Source: an uncultured Dyadobacter sp. (GTDB lineage: Bacteria > Bacteroidota > Bacteroidia > Cytophagales > Spirosomataceae). From it: a stretch of 64,000 bases of DNA. The notes below the pieces were generated by a model. It ran no database searches and was not told the origin of the DNA. It was given only the letters and a program-made list of their open reading frames with translations. The DNA lies in assembly GCF_946482605.1 (NCBI RefSeq), contig NZ_CAMLSE010000022.1:61305-125304 (forward strand), in the 5' to 3' direction. Positions 18,852-28,263 of this stretch are shown here, in pieces; the stretch's first letter is position 1; the number at the start of each line of letters is the position of its first letter. A program made the translations under genes and the position numbers.

Positions 18852-19547
18852 ATGAATTGCCTGGTCATCGACGATAACATCATCGCACGCACCACTCTGA
18901 AACAACTTGTAAAACAGGACCGTGATCTGGTGCTCGCCGGAGAATGTGAAAATGCGATGGATGCTTACCGGAAGATCATGGACGAACCGGTGGACCTGCT
19001 GCTCCTCGACATAGAAATGGAAGGCATGACGGGCATTGAGCTGGTGAAGAGCCTGGGGAGTAAAAACCCGGTGATCATTTTTACTACTTCCAAAAAAGAG
19101 TACGCCGCGGAAGCCTTCGAACTCAATGTAGCCGATTACATTACCAAGCCCGTTACGGCAGCACGATTTTTGCAGGCGGTCGAAAAGGCCAAGGAGATCC
19201 ACAGGAGCAAAAGGCAGGAAGTCAAAATAGAGGAAGATGCATTCCTGTTTATCCGCGATTCCAGCATTGTAAGGCGGTTGAAGATCGATGAAATATTGTA
19301 TGCCGAAGCAATGGGCGATTATGTGAAGCTCTATACCGCGGAGAAGTTCTATTCCGTGCATTCCTCTTTGAAAGAAGTGGAGGGGAAACTGCCCGACTCG
19401 AAGTTCCTGCGCGTACACCGCTCATTCATCGTGCAGGTTGGAAAGATCGACACCATGGAGGGTGGTACCCTGATCATCAACCGGAAGATGGTGCCGGTGG
19501 CCGATACTTACCGTGCTGCGCTGAACCGGCGGCTGAATATTTTGTGA
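18852..19547 (+). CDS. LytTR-family response regulator
   Basis: 231 residues. The receiver domain (1-115) has the acidic pair D7/D8, phosphoacceptor D53 (LLLLDIEMEGMTG), T78 (FTTS) and K99 (ITKP). The LytTR DNA-binding domain (about 130-231) shows FLFIRDSSIVRRLKIDEILYAEAMGDYVKLYT and FLRVHRSFIVQVGKID. Such regulators bind direct repeats near promoters. No dedicated LytS kinase is adjacent, but a hybrid histidine kinase follows 168 bases downstream and could be its partner. Confidence 0.93.
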   Translation: MNCLVIDDNIIARTTLKQLVKQDRDLVLAGECENAMDAYRKIMDEPVDLLLLDIEMEGMTGIELVKSLGSKNPVIIFTTSKKEYAAEAFELNVADYITKPVTAARFLQAVEKAKEIHRSKRQEVKIEEDAFLFIRDSSIVRRLKIDEILYAEAMGDYVKLYTAEKFYSVHSSLKEVEGKLPDSKFLRVHRSFIVQVGKIDTMEGGTLIINRKMVPVADTYRAALNRRLNIL

Positions 19548-19715
19548 AACCCGGCACAAAATGGTTAGTGCCGACTGTTCCTGAAACAGAGCGAAATCCG
19601 CGCTCAACGACCGATAACCCTGCCTCAACGATGTAAAACGGCATTCCGGCTATTGTCACTTGAAGAAGACTGCCGCATCCGCTAAATTGGATTTCCATTC
19701 AAAGCAATTGATTTT

Positions 19716-21908
19716 ATGAGAGTCAGGACGCTCGTCATCTATATTACCATCGGGTTTGTGGTCGCGGTACTGGCGCTGATAGGGGCGCAGTACATCATGC
19801 GCGGGAATGTGACGGAGCTGATCCGCGGAAACGAGAATCTCCTCAATGAGTACCGCCTCAGCAATGGGCTGGTAGGCCTGCAAAAGGACCTGTTGCTCAT
19901 GGATAACCATATGAGATCGGCAATCAGCACCGGGGATTCGGGGAAACTGACCGAGTTTGAAAAGGACGCTGCGAAGATCAGGCAGGACCTGGATGCCCTG
20001 CAAAGGAAAGGAACGCCCGCAGCGTCGCTGAGGTACCTGCCGGAATTAAATTCGCTGGTGGACCGGAAGGTCGAATACAGCCATGAACTGATCGACAGCT
20101 TCTACCGCGCAGGCCAGCCCGTACCCGAGCACCTGATCGCAGGCAGCCGCGCGATCCGGTTGTCGGAACAGATTACCCGCCTGACCCACCGTATCGATAC
20201 CAGCGGACGCATTGCATTGGCGGAGCGGGTGAAGTCGGTCGACCAGAGCGGGAAACGCGTGTTGCATTGGAATTTGTACGTGATCGTCCTCGTGCTTGTC
20301 GTGCTGACCGCCGTTTTCGTCATCATCATCAGCCGGATGAAAAAGCAGGCAGAGCTGATCGGGCAACTGAATACGAGTGAGAAGAAATTAAAGCAGGCAG
20401 TGCTGGTCAAGGAAAACTTCCTGGCCAATATGAGCCATGAGATCCGCACGCCGCTGAATGCAATATTAGGCTACACCAATCTTTTGCAAAAGAAAAAACT
20501 CGACGATGACACGCGGTTGCATGTACATACGGTGCAACAGTCGGGAGAAACGTTGCTGTCGATCGTGAACGACATTCTTGATCTTTCCAAAATCGAATCG
20601 GGGATGATGCGTATCGAGTACGTCCCTTTCAGTCCCGGAGCACTGGTACATTCGGTGACAACCCTTTTCCACCACCGTTCGGAAGAAAAACATGTGCCTC
20701 TGTCGGTTTCACTCGATCCGGGCATTCCGGAAATGCTGAGCGGCGATCCCACGAGACTCACGCAGATACTCGTCAATCTGGTTGGTAATGCATTCAAATT
20801 CACCATGAAAGGCGAAATCGCCCTGCGTATAGCCGCGGAGCCGATCGGCGATGAGCAGGTAATGATGTCCTTTGAAGTGACCGATACCGGCATCGGAATA
20901 GGGACGGAGCAGCTGGAAACGATCTTCGAACGGTTCAGGCAGGCCGAGGACTCCACCACGCGGCAGTACGGCGGCACCGGGTTGGGGCTGTCGATCGTCC
21001 GGGATCTCGTGTACTTGCAAGACGGGGAAATCGCAGTGACCAGTGAAGAGGGGACAGGCACATCGGTAACGGTGAAGATCCCTTATCGCATTGCACAGGG
21101 GGCCGAACCCGATACGACCGGCATTGCCAGTGGAGAGGAGCATCCCGGGCAACCGGGGTTGCGTGTACTTATCGTGGAAGACCACGAGATCAACCAGGGC
21201 CTGATGACGCGTCTGATGCAGGCACGCGGAATCGAAAGCCGCATTGTCGGGAATGGAAAGGAGGCAATTGACATCCTTCAAAAAGAGGCTTTCGATCTCG
21301 TTTTTATGGATATTCAAATGCCTGTCATGGACGGTTACACTGCCGCTCAGGCAATTCGCGACGATCTGACGCTCGATATACCCGTCATCGCCATGACGGC
21401 CCACGCGATGGAAGGCGAGCTGGAGAAATGCGTGAGCTTCGGCATGAATGACCATATTTCGAAGCCCGTGCGGGAGAGTGACCTCGACCGGGTGTTCCGA
21501 CGCTATGGTAAGCCGGTATTGAACGGACATACCGGGCCAAATAGCGGTGCTCAGAAAGGGTTCACCGTCATAGACCTGAACTATATGCAGGAAATCAGTC
21601 ATGGCGACAATCTTTACGAAAAACTTGTCACAGAGCAATTTCTCCACCTCATGCCCCGTGAACTGGAAGCGTTGTCGGGCGCAGCAGCCAGGCGCGACCT
21701 GCGGGAGGTCAGGCGGATCGCCCACGGCATGAAAACCACCATTTCGATCATGGGTTTGAACCCGTTGCTGGATGACGATCTGGATGCATTGGAACATGAA
21801 CAATTGAACGACAGCGGAACCAGCGAGCGGCTGAACAAGGTACTGGCAATTTGTAAAAATGCATTGGGAGAAGCGGGTGTGCTCTACGGCCGGCTTCAGA
21901 AGGATTGA
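19716..21908 (+). CDS. Hybrid sensor histidine kinase with receiver and HPt domains
   Basis: 730 residues. Two membrane segments (about 5-27 and 184-206) enclose a helical periplasmic sensor of the CHASE3/4HB kind. Then come a HisKA domain with phosphorylatable H241 (NMSHEIRTPLNAILGY), the ATPase domain (NLVGNAFKFT, DTGIGI, YGGTGLGLSIV), a receiver (LIVEDHEINQ, D532 in FMDIQMPVMDG, K583) and an HPt module with H670 (IAHGMKTT). The whole phosphorelay chain is therefore on one polypeptide, and the final acceptor could be the upstream LytTR regulator. The signal is unknown. Confidence 0.93.
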   Translation: MRVRTLVIYITIGFVVAVLALIGAQYIMRGNVTELIRGNENLLNEYRLSNGLVGLQKDLLLMDNHMRSAISTGDSGKLTEFEKDAAKIRQDLDALQRKGTPAASLRYLPELNSLVDRKVEYSHELIDSFYRAGQPVPEHLIAGSRAIRLSEQITRLTHRIDTSGRIALAERVKSVDQSGKRVLHWNLYVIVLVLVVLTAVFVIIISRMKKQAELIGQLNTSEKKLKQAVLVKENFLANMSHEIRTPLNAILGYTNLLQKKKLDDDTRLHVHTVQQSGETLLSIVNDILDLSKIESGMMRIEYVPFSPGALVHSVTTLFHHRSEEKHVPLSVSLDPGIPEMLSGDPTRLTQILVNLVGNAFKFTMKGEIALRIAAEPIGDEQVMMSFEVTDTGIGIGTEQLETIFERFRQAEDSTTRQYGGTGLGLSIVRDLVYLQDGEIAVTSEEGTGTSVTVKIPYRIAQGAEPDTTGIASGEEHPGQPGLRVLIVEDHEINQGLMTRLMQARGIESRIVGNGKEAIDILQKEAFDLVFMDIQMPVMDGYTAAQAIRDDLTLDIPVIAMTAHAMEGELEKCVSFGMNDHISKPVRESDLDRVFRRYGKPVLNGHTGPNSGAQKGFTVIDLNYMQEISHGDNLYEKLVTEQFLHLMPRELEALSGAAARRDLREVRRIAHGMKTTISIMGLNPLLDDDLDALEHEQLNDSGTSERLNKVLAICKNALGEAGVLYGRLQKD

Positions 21909-22001
21909 GGGGAACTGCAGTGGGGCGCACGATAAAGCGTCGGGCGATGGTAGAATCCGTGGATGGATGCGTTTTAATGCATATCAATTCCTAATCCCTG
22001 C

Positions 22002-23273
22002 ATGAAACCGCAACTCGCCCAGGTACGCTGGTACCGGATCATTCCCGTTGTTTTTGTCACTTACAGTCTTGCTTATCTCGATCGCGCCAATTTTGGGTTC
22101 GCCGTTGCAGGCGGCATGGCCGACGATCTGAAAATCACTCCCAATACCTCCACGCTCCTGAGCTCGCTGTTTTTCCTGGGGTACTTCTTTTTTCAGATCC
22201 CGGGTGCGCATTACGCCGCCACACGAACAGCCAAAAAGCTGATATTCATTTCATTGATCCTTTGGGGAGGGCTGGCCGCCGCGACCGGTATGGTCAATAA
22301 CACGACGGTGCTCGTCGTGATCCGCTTCATGCTCGGTGTGGTCGAAAGTGCCGTCATGCCGGCCATGCTGATCTTACTCAGTCAATGGTTTACCAAAGAA
22401 GAACGCTCGCGAGCCAATACATTCCTGATCCTCGGAAACCCGGTCACGGTGCTGTGGATGTCTGTCCTGTCGGGTTACCTCATCGACTCGATGGGCTGGC
22501 GGTGGATGTTCATTTTACAGGGCGCGCCGGGCATTGTCTGGGCATTTATCTGGTGGAAGCTAATCGACGAACGGCCCATGGAAGCCAAATGGCTGACCGA
22601 CGAGGAGAAGCGGGCCGTGGAGCAAAAGTTGCAGGAAGAACAGGCAGGCATTAAGCCCGTCAAAAACTATGCGGAGGCATTTAAATCCACCAAAGTGATC
22701 GTGCTGTGCCTGCAATACCTGTTGTGGAGTGTGGGTGTATACGGATTTGTGATGTGGTTGCCGTCGATCATCAAAGCTGCTCCCAACATGGATATGGTGG
22801 CTACCGGATGGCTGTCTTCGGTGCCGTATCTGCTGGCTGTGATCGGTATGCTTTCGGCTTCCTATTTTTCGGATAAGACAGGCAACCGGAAAGTGTTCGT
22901 TTGGCCGTTTCTGCTGATCGCTGCGGTATGCCTCTATGCGGCGGTCTGGATCGGGACGGAGCAGTTTTGGCTCGCCTATGTGCTGCTGGTGATAGCCGGA
23001 GGCGCATTGTACACGCCATATGGCCCCTTTTTCGCGGCCATTGCCGACATATTGCCGAAGAATGTCATAGGCGGGGCCATTGGGCTGATCAATAGCCTGG
23101 GGGCACTCGGCTCGTTCGCCGGATCGTACCTGGTGGGGTATCTCAATAGCGAGACAGGCAATTTCAATGCATCCTATACATTGATGGCAGCAGCACTCGT
23201 GCTCGCGACGATTATTACCATGATAGTCATCCCTTCGCCCGTTGCCAGTTACAAAGTGCCGGAGGAGGTGTAA
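22002..23273 (+). CDS. MFS transporter, anion:cation symporter (ACS) family
   Basis: 423 residues with about 12 membrane helices. The ACS signature is visible: RWYRIIPVVFVTYSLAYLDRANFGFA, SLFFLGYFFFQIPGAHYA, RFMLGVVESAVMPAMLILLSQWFTKEERSRAN and GWRWMFILQGAPGIVW. Relatives carry glucarate, galactonate, hexuronates or other sugar acids with protons. The mannonate-dehydratase-like gene 6 kb upstream fits a sugar-acid theme, though the genes are not in one operon. An 8-bp-stem hairpin (23288-23312) follows the stop codon. Confidence 0.9.
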   Translation: MKPQLAQVRWYRIIPVVFVTYSLAYLDRANFGFAVAGGMADDLKITPNTSTLLSSLFFLGYFFFQIPGAHYAATRTAKKLIFISLILWGGLAAATGMVNNTTVLVVIRFMLGVVESAVMPAMLILLSQWFTKEERSRANTFLILGNPVTVLWMSVLSGYLIDSMGWRWMFILQGAPGIVWAFIWWKLIDERPMEAKWLTDEEKRAVEQKLQEEQAGIKPVKNYAEAFKSTKVIVLCLQYLLWSVGVYGFVMWLPSIIKAAPNMDMVATGWLSSVPYLLAVIGMLSASYFSDKTGNRKVFVWPFLLIAAVCLYAAVWIGTEQFWLAYVLLVIAGGALYTPYGPFFAAIADILPKNVIGGAIGLINSLGALGSFAGSYLVGYLNSETGNFNASYTLMAAALVLATIITMIVIPSPVASYKVPEEV

Positions 23274-23287
23274 TATTCCTATTTTTA

Positions 23288-23312
23288 ACAGAACTGAACG
23301 GTTAAGTTCTGT
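23288..23312 (+). terminator. Weak hairpin after the transporter gene
   Basis: ACAGAACT (23288-23295) pairs perfectly with AGTTCTGT (23305-23312). The following sequence is pyrimidine-rich but has no long T-run, so this is a possible weak terminator. Confidence 0.4.
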
Positions 23313-23368
23313 CTCTTCGGGTCTTTGTATCCTTATAATTACTCTGCCAAACACTTAACTCAAAGTAA

Positions 23369-24610
23369 ATGAGAAGAATGAAGGTGCCGGTACTGCCGGT
23401 TTATGTGTTCCTGTTGTTTTTAGCCCTCGTCTACGGACCCACCATTGCACAAAACAAAAGCCCTGTCAGTAACGCGGCATTCTCGCTGAAAGACGGCGAC
23501 CGGGTTGTTTTCCTGGGAAATTCCATTTTTGAGAACGATTTCCAGTACGGCTACCTCGAACTCGCATTGACTACCCGCTTCGCCGACAAGGGAATTACCT
23601 TCCGTAACCTCGGCTGGACGGGGGACAACGTCTGGGGGGAAGCCCGCAGCACGTACACCAACCCGCCGACGCCGTACGAGCACCTCATGCAGGACATTAC
23701 CAAAGCGGCCCCCACCGTTGTTTTCCTCGCCTACGGAGGCGTGGAGGCGCAGGAAGGGCAGCAGGGTGTTGCACATTTCAAGGAAGGTCTGAACAAACTG
23801 ATCGATAAGATCGACGCATTGGGCGCGAAAACGGTTCTGCTATCCACGATCCCGGTGGTCTCCGGCGATACCGCGCAGCATATCGATAACCGTAATGCGG
23901 ATCTTGAATTGTATTCCAAAGCAATTTCGGAAGTCGCGACGCAGCGCAGCAAGCAGTTTATCGACATCTACAATCCCATACTGAATACCAGTAAGAAGGC
24001 CGATATCATCGAAAACACCGTTCATTTGAACGAAACGGGATACTACTACCTCGCCACGGTTCTTGAAAAGGCACTGGGGTTGCCTACGGAAAAAGAAACG
24101 ACCACGATCACAATGGGTAAGCCGAATGCTTATTCTTCCAACGTAAAGGTGCTGGCACCTGAGCAGGGTGGCACAGCGCTGGTCAGGTTTGTGGCAGGAG
24201 ACAAATATTTGCCATTACCGGCTCCCCAACCCGCAAGCTGGCTGGCCGACAACTCCCATATCATCCGCATTTTGGGGTTGAAAAAAGGATATTATGCCTT
24301 GACGGCGAAAGGTGACCAGGTGATAACGGCCTCCGCGAAAGACTGGGAAAAAGGCGTGGAGATCGGCCAGGGGCCGCAGTTTGCGCAGTCGGAGGAGATC
24401 AGGCAGATGATTTTGAAAAAGAATGAACTGCATTTCTTCCAGTACCGCCCGCTGAACCAGACTTACATTATCGGCTTCCGCAGATACGAGCAAGGCAGAC
24501 ACGTGCAAGGATTAGAAGAACAGAACATCCTCATTAAATGGCTGGAAGGACAGATCATCCTGAACTCCGAGCCCAAAGAAGTGGTGTATGAGTTGAGGAA
24601 GCTGGAATGA
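23369..24610 (+). CDS. Secreted SGNH/GDSL hydrolase
   Basis: 413 residues. Signal peptide about 1-27 (ending TIAQN). SGNH blocks: VVFLGNSIFEND (with the unusual GNS in place of GDS, Ser nucleophile), LGWTGDNVW (Gly of block II), LAYGGVEAQEG (block III, Gly-Gly where Asn is usual) and NTVHLNETGYYYLA (Asp-less block V with His). The C-terminal third is a beta-rich extension. Relatives sit next to the large PVC-type haem dehydrogenases, as here, where the next gene starts 135 bases on. It may remove acyl or acetyl groups from saccharides; the altered motif residues leave activity uncertain. Confidence 0.8.
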   Translation: MRRMKVPVLPVYVFLLFLALVYGPTIAQNKSPVSNAAFSLKDGDRVVFLGNSIFENDFQYGYLELALTTRFADKGITFRNLGWTGDNVWGEARSTYTNPPTPYEHLMQDITKAAPTVVFLAYGGVEAQEGQQGVAHFKEGLNKLIDKIDALGAKTVLLSTIPVVSGDTAQHIDNRNADLELYSKAISEVATQRSKQFIDIYNPILNTSKKADIIENTVHLNETGYYYLATVLEKALGLPTEKETTTITMGKPNAYSSNVKVLAPEQGGTALVRFVAGDKYLPLPAPQPASWLADNSHIIRILGLKKGYYALTAKGDQVITASAKDWEKGVEIGQGPQFAQSEEIRQMILKKNELHFFQYRPLNQTYIIGFRRYEQGRHVQGLEEQNILIKWLEGQIILNSEPKEVVYELRKLE

Positions 24611-24620
24611 GGGACTTCCG

Positions 24621-24738
24621 CTGTCGGCTTTCGGCAGTCGGCAATTTGAGTTCCTGTGAGTTTTGATGTTTAAAAAAAGGTGCGCCGCACCGCAAGATTT
24701 GTAACAAAGCCGAAAGCTGACAGCCGACGGCCGATAGC
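24621..24738. repeat. GCCGA-rich leader repeat with central palindrome (family 3)
   Basis: CTGTCGGCTTTCGGC (24621-24635) and GCCGAAAGCTGACAG (24709-24723) are inverted with one mismatch. Between them lies a perfect 13-bp palindrome, GGTGCGCCGCACC (24679-24691), next to a run of A. The right arm continues as CCGACGGCCGATAGCC and ends 7 bases before the ATG at 24745. A matching unit lies just before the start codon of the gene at 63944. Confidence 0.7.
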
Positions 24739-24744
24739 CCGAAT

Positions 24745-27700
24745 ATGAAAAAACTACTATACGGAGCATTGCTCCTGCCCATGGTCCTGCTGACCTCCTC
24801 GACGGAGCCTGAGCAGCATCCATTCAACCTCGACCCGGACGTAGAGAAGGAACTCAAATCCTTCAAAGTGGCCGATGGTTTCGAGGTGACCCTCTTCGCC
24901 GCCGACCCGATGGTGGCAAAACCGATCCAGATGAACTGGGATAACGAAGGCCGCCTCTGGGTGGTCAGCAGCACGGTATACCCGCATTTGAAAACCGGGG
25001 AATCGGCAAATGACAAGATATTTGTGCTGGAAGACACCGATGGCGACGGAAAAGCGGATAAATCCACGGTTTTTGCCGAAGGACTCATCCAACCGACCGG
25101 TATCCTGCCCGGAGACGGCGGTTGCTATGTCGCCAACTCGACTGAGATCCTGCATTTCGCCGATACTGACGGTGACGGCAAAGCCGATAAAAAGCGTCGG
25201 ATTCTCAATGGTTTCGGAACCGGTGATACCCACCATTTGATCCACACTTTCCGATGGGGACCGGAGGGAAGGATGTATTTCAACCAATCGATCTACATTT
25301 ACAGCCACGTTGAAACGCCTTTTGGCATCAAGCGCCTCGAAGGCGGCGGGGTGTGGCAGCTCAACACACGTAACCTGGATATGGATGTTTACGCACGCGG
25401 GCTTGTGAACCCGTGGGGCTTGCAGTTCGACCGTTGGGGACAGTCGTTCCTGACCGACGGTGCCGGCGGGGAAGGGATCAATTACGCATTCCCGGGTGCT
25501 ACCTTCGTGACGGCCCCTGGCGCTGCACGCTTACTGCGGGGCCTGAACCCCGGTCAGCCGAAGCACAGCGGTCTGGATGTCGTTTCCGGCCGCCACTTGC
25601 CCGACGCGTGGCAGGGCCGCATGATCACGAACGACTTCCGGGCTAACCGGATCAACAGCTTCAAGCTGGAAGAGCAGGGGAGCGGATACGTTTCCAAACA
25701 GACCGACGACCTGATGTGGTCGGACAATGTGGCTTTCCGGCCGGTGGACATCAATGTCGGTCCGGATGGCGCCATCTACGTTGCCGACTGGTATAACCCC
25801 ATTATCCAACACGGGGAAGTGGATTTCCATGACCCGCGCCGCGACCAGCAGCACGGCCGTATCTGGCGGATCGTAGCCAAAAACCGCCCGCTTGTGAAGA
25901 AGCCGGAGCTCGGGAAAGCCAGCGTGCCCGAATTGCTGGACGCATTGAAACTTCCCGAAGAGTGGACACGCCTGCAAGCCAAGCAGACATTGAAAGCAAA
26001 GGGCGCCAAAGAAGTGATCCCCGCATTGCAGAAATGGGTAGAAGGGTTGGATAAAAACGACGCGCAATATGAGCACAACCTGCTCGAAGCACTTTGGGTG
26101 TATCAGACCATGGAAACCATTAACGAGCCGCTCCTGCTGAATTTGCTGAATGCCAAAAGCCACAACGCCCGGGCGGCGGCATTGCGTGCGATGGCATTGT
26201 GGTACCCCAAAATATCCAACATGCCTGCATTGCTGGCCAAAGCCGTAACCGATAGTCACCCGCAAGTGCGCCTGGAAGCGGTACTTGCGTTGCGCAAAAC
26301 CAAAACACCCGCCGCTGCGAAAGCCGCATTGATGGTACTGGACGCGCAAATGGATGAATTCCTGGACTTCGCATTGTGGCAAACCGTTCGTGAACTGGAA
26401 CCGGTGTGGGTATCCAGGCTGAAATCCGACGCCAGCCTTTTGGGTGATGCTAAAAAAACTTCCTATGCATTGAAATCCGCCACCAGCCCGGAGGCGGCCG
26501 CATTGCTTACCGCATTGTATCAGAAAGGCCAGGTGCCCGAGGAGTACCAGAAAGACGTACTCGCTTCGATCGCGCGCCTGGGCCAGCCTGCCGACCTGAA
26601 TATGCTACTCGATCTGGCGGTTCAGAATAACAACAAGAATGCCTCTGCCCAACTGGCCTCGCTGGAAGAAGCCGGTAGTCAGCGCCACGTAGCACCCGAC
26701 AAAAATCCTGAGCGCATTGCTTCGCTGATAGGCAACGAAGATGAAGCTATAAGCCTGAGCGCCATCCATTTGATCGGTCTGTGGAAGCTATCCTCATTGA
26801 ACGATCGTCTGACGGGCCTGATCCAAAGCGGCAACCCGGCTACCAAAAAAGCCGCGCTTGGTGCACTGGGCGCTACCGACAAGCCAAAGGCCCTGCAACT
26901 CGTTACCGATCTTACCGGTCCTAAAAACACGGCGGAAGTTCGTATCATCGCTGCCGCGCAGCTGGCAGGCCTGGATGCGAAGGAGGGTGCGCGCGTGAGT
27001 GCCGAGCTCATGCGTACGCTGCCCGAAGGCACAGATATGTCGGATCTATTCCTGGCATTCATCCCTTCGAACCCCGGTTCAGCTGCATTGGCAGAAGCCA
27101 TCGCGGCGAAAAAGATTCCCGAAGTAGTGGCCAAAAGGGGCCGTGTGCTGGTGCAGCAGCGCGCCGGTTGGACACGCCAGAGCATTGACGAAATTGCCGT
27201 ATTGAAAAAGGCCCTGGAAGCATCGGGAGGCTCGATGCCTGCGCCGAAAATGCCGCAGGACCTGGATGACAAGGCGATTGAAGGCCTCGCGAAACTAGCC
27301 AGAGAAAAAGGTGATGCGGCTAAAGGAGAGCTGATCTTCCGTAAAGTGGAGTCCAGCTGTACGACCTGTCATGCCATTGGCGGCGCGGGAGGACTGATCG
27401 GGCCCGATCTGAGCAGCCTTGGTACCAGCTCGCCCGCGGAAACTATCATCCGTTCGATCCTTTACCCGAGCGCCTCCATCAAGGAAGGGTACGATTTGAA
27501 ACGCGTCGTGAAAAAAGATGGGTCCGAACTCCTGGGCTACCTCGCTTCCGACGGTGCCAACGAAATCGTGATCCGTGACGTGACCGGCAAGGAAGTGTCC
27601 ATCGCCAAAAGCCAGGTGCAGATCATGGAGAAAGTACCGGGCTCACTCATGCCTCCGGGTCTTACTGCAAGCCTCGACCGCGACCAGTTTGTGAACCTCA

Positions 27701-28197
27701 TCGCGTTCCTCACCAAACTCGGCGAGCCGGGCGACTTCCGCGTAACCGCGACGCGCTATGTGCGCAGGTGGGAGACGGTGGAGCTGAGTAAAGACCTGGC
27801 AAGCAAATTTTCGATGGATGGCGGCCCAGCGATCGCAGGCAAAGGCGCAAAGGTTACAACCTCACCCGTTTACAGCAAAGTATCCGGCGAGCTCCCGACC
27901 GACGAATTGGCTGAAATGCAGAATGGTGCGGGCAAACCTTTCAGCATTGTGCGCTTTGAAATTGAAGCACTGACCAAAGGCCCGGTAACTTTCGGTCTGA
28001 GCAATGCCAGCGGCGTTGCTGCCTATCAAGGAAACAAGCCCCTGAAAATCTCCGACGGCACTATCACCGCCAACCTTTCGCAAGGCATTCAGCCGATCAC
28101 GCTGGTACTCGACCGGAACGTGGTGAAAGGCGGATTGAAAGTGGAGTTAAAAGATGCGGACGGAGGTGCGCAGACGCGGTTGAGAATGGGGAAATAG
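24745..28197 (+). CDS. PVC-type haem-binding dehydrogenase with HEAT repeats and cytochrome c domain
   Basis: 1150 residues, exported (signal about 1-20). Residues about 30-370 form a sugar-dehydrogenase-like propeller: FEVTLFAADPMVAKPIQMNWDNEGRLWV, two DTDGDGKAD calcium-type loops and GLVNPWGLQFDRWG. Residues about 390-840 are HEAT-like helical repeats. Residues about 860-985 are the PVC haem c domain with CTTCH (C872, C875, H876), IGGAGGLIGPDLSSLG and the LIAFLTKLG end. A beta-rich tail follows. Such proteins are frequent in Planctomycetes, Verrucomicrobia and Cytophagales and are thought to oxidise saccharides with electron transfer through the haem. No frameshift; a convergent hairpin follows. 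Confidence 0.88.
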   Translation: MKKLLYGALLLPMVLLTSSTEPEQHPFNLDPDVEKELKSFKVADGFEVTLFAADPMVAKPIQMNWDNEGRLWVVSSTVYPHLKTGESANDKIFVLEDTDGDGKADKSTVFAEGLIQPTGILPGDGGCYVANSTEILHFADTDGDGKADKKRRILNGFGTGDTHHLIHTFRWGPEGRMYFNQSIYIYSHVETPFGIKRLEGGGVWQLNTRNLDMDVYARGLVNPWGLQFDRWGQSFLTDGAGGEGINYAFPGATFVTAPGAARLLRGLNPGQPKHSGLDVVSGRHLPDAWQGRMITNDFRANRINSFKLEEQGSGYVSKQTDDLMWSDNVAFRPVDINVGPDGAIYVADWYNPIIQHGEVDFHDPRRDQQHGRIWRIVAKNRPLVKKPELGKASVPELLDALKLPEEWTRLQAKQTLKAKGAKEVIPALQKWVEGLDKNDAQYEHNLLEALWVYQTMETINEPLLLNLLNAKSHNARAAALRAMALWYPKISNMPALLAKAVTDSHPQVRLEAVLALRKTKTPAAAKAALMVLDAQMDEFLDFALWQTVRELEPVWVSRLKSDASLLGDAKKTSYALKSATSPEAAALLTALYQKGQVPEEYQKDVLASIARLGQPADLNMLLDLAVQNNNKNASAQLASLEEAGSQRHVAPDKNPERIASLIGNEDEAISLSAIHLIGLWKLSSLNDRLTGLIQSGNPATKKAALGALGATDKPKALQLVTDLTGPKNTAEVRIIAAAQLAGLDAKEGARVSAELMRTLPEGTDMSDLFLAFIPSNPGSAALAEAIAAKKIPEVVAKRGRVLVQQRAGWTRQSIDEIAVLKKALEASGGSMPAPKMPQDLDDKAIEGLAKLAREKGDAAKGELIFRKVESSCTTCHAIGGAGGLIGPDLSSLGTSSPAETIIRSILYPSASIKEGYDLKRVVKKDGSELLGYLASDGANEIVIRDVTGKEVSIAKSQVQIMEKVPGSLMPPGLTASLDRDQFVNLIAFLTKLGEPGDFRVTATRYVRRWETVELSKDLASKFSMDGGPAIAGKGAKVTTSPVYSKVSGELPTDELAEMQNGAGKPFSIVRFEIEALTKGPVTFGLSNASGVAAYQGNKPLKISDGTITANLSQGIQPITLVLDRNVVKGGLKVELKDADGGAQTRLRMGK

Positions 28198-28223
28198 TTT
28201 TGCCCGAGGTTGATTATAAATTC

Positions 28224-28249
28224 GGCCGGCACTCATTAGAGCGCCGGCC
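28224..28249. terminator. Hairpin between convergent genes
   Basis: GGCCGGC (28224-28230) / GCCGGCC (28243-28249), 12-nt loop, placed between the haem dehydrogenase (+) and the fic gene (-). A/T-rich flanks on both sides fit a shared terminator. Confidence 0.55.
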
Positions 28250-28263
28250 ATCGCAAATTCAAT

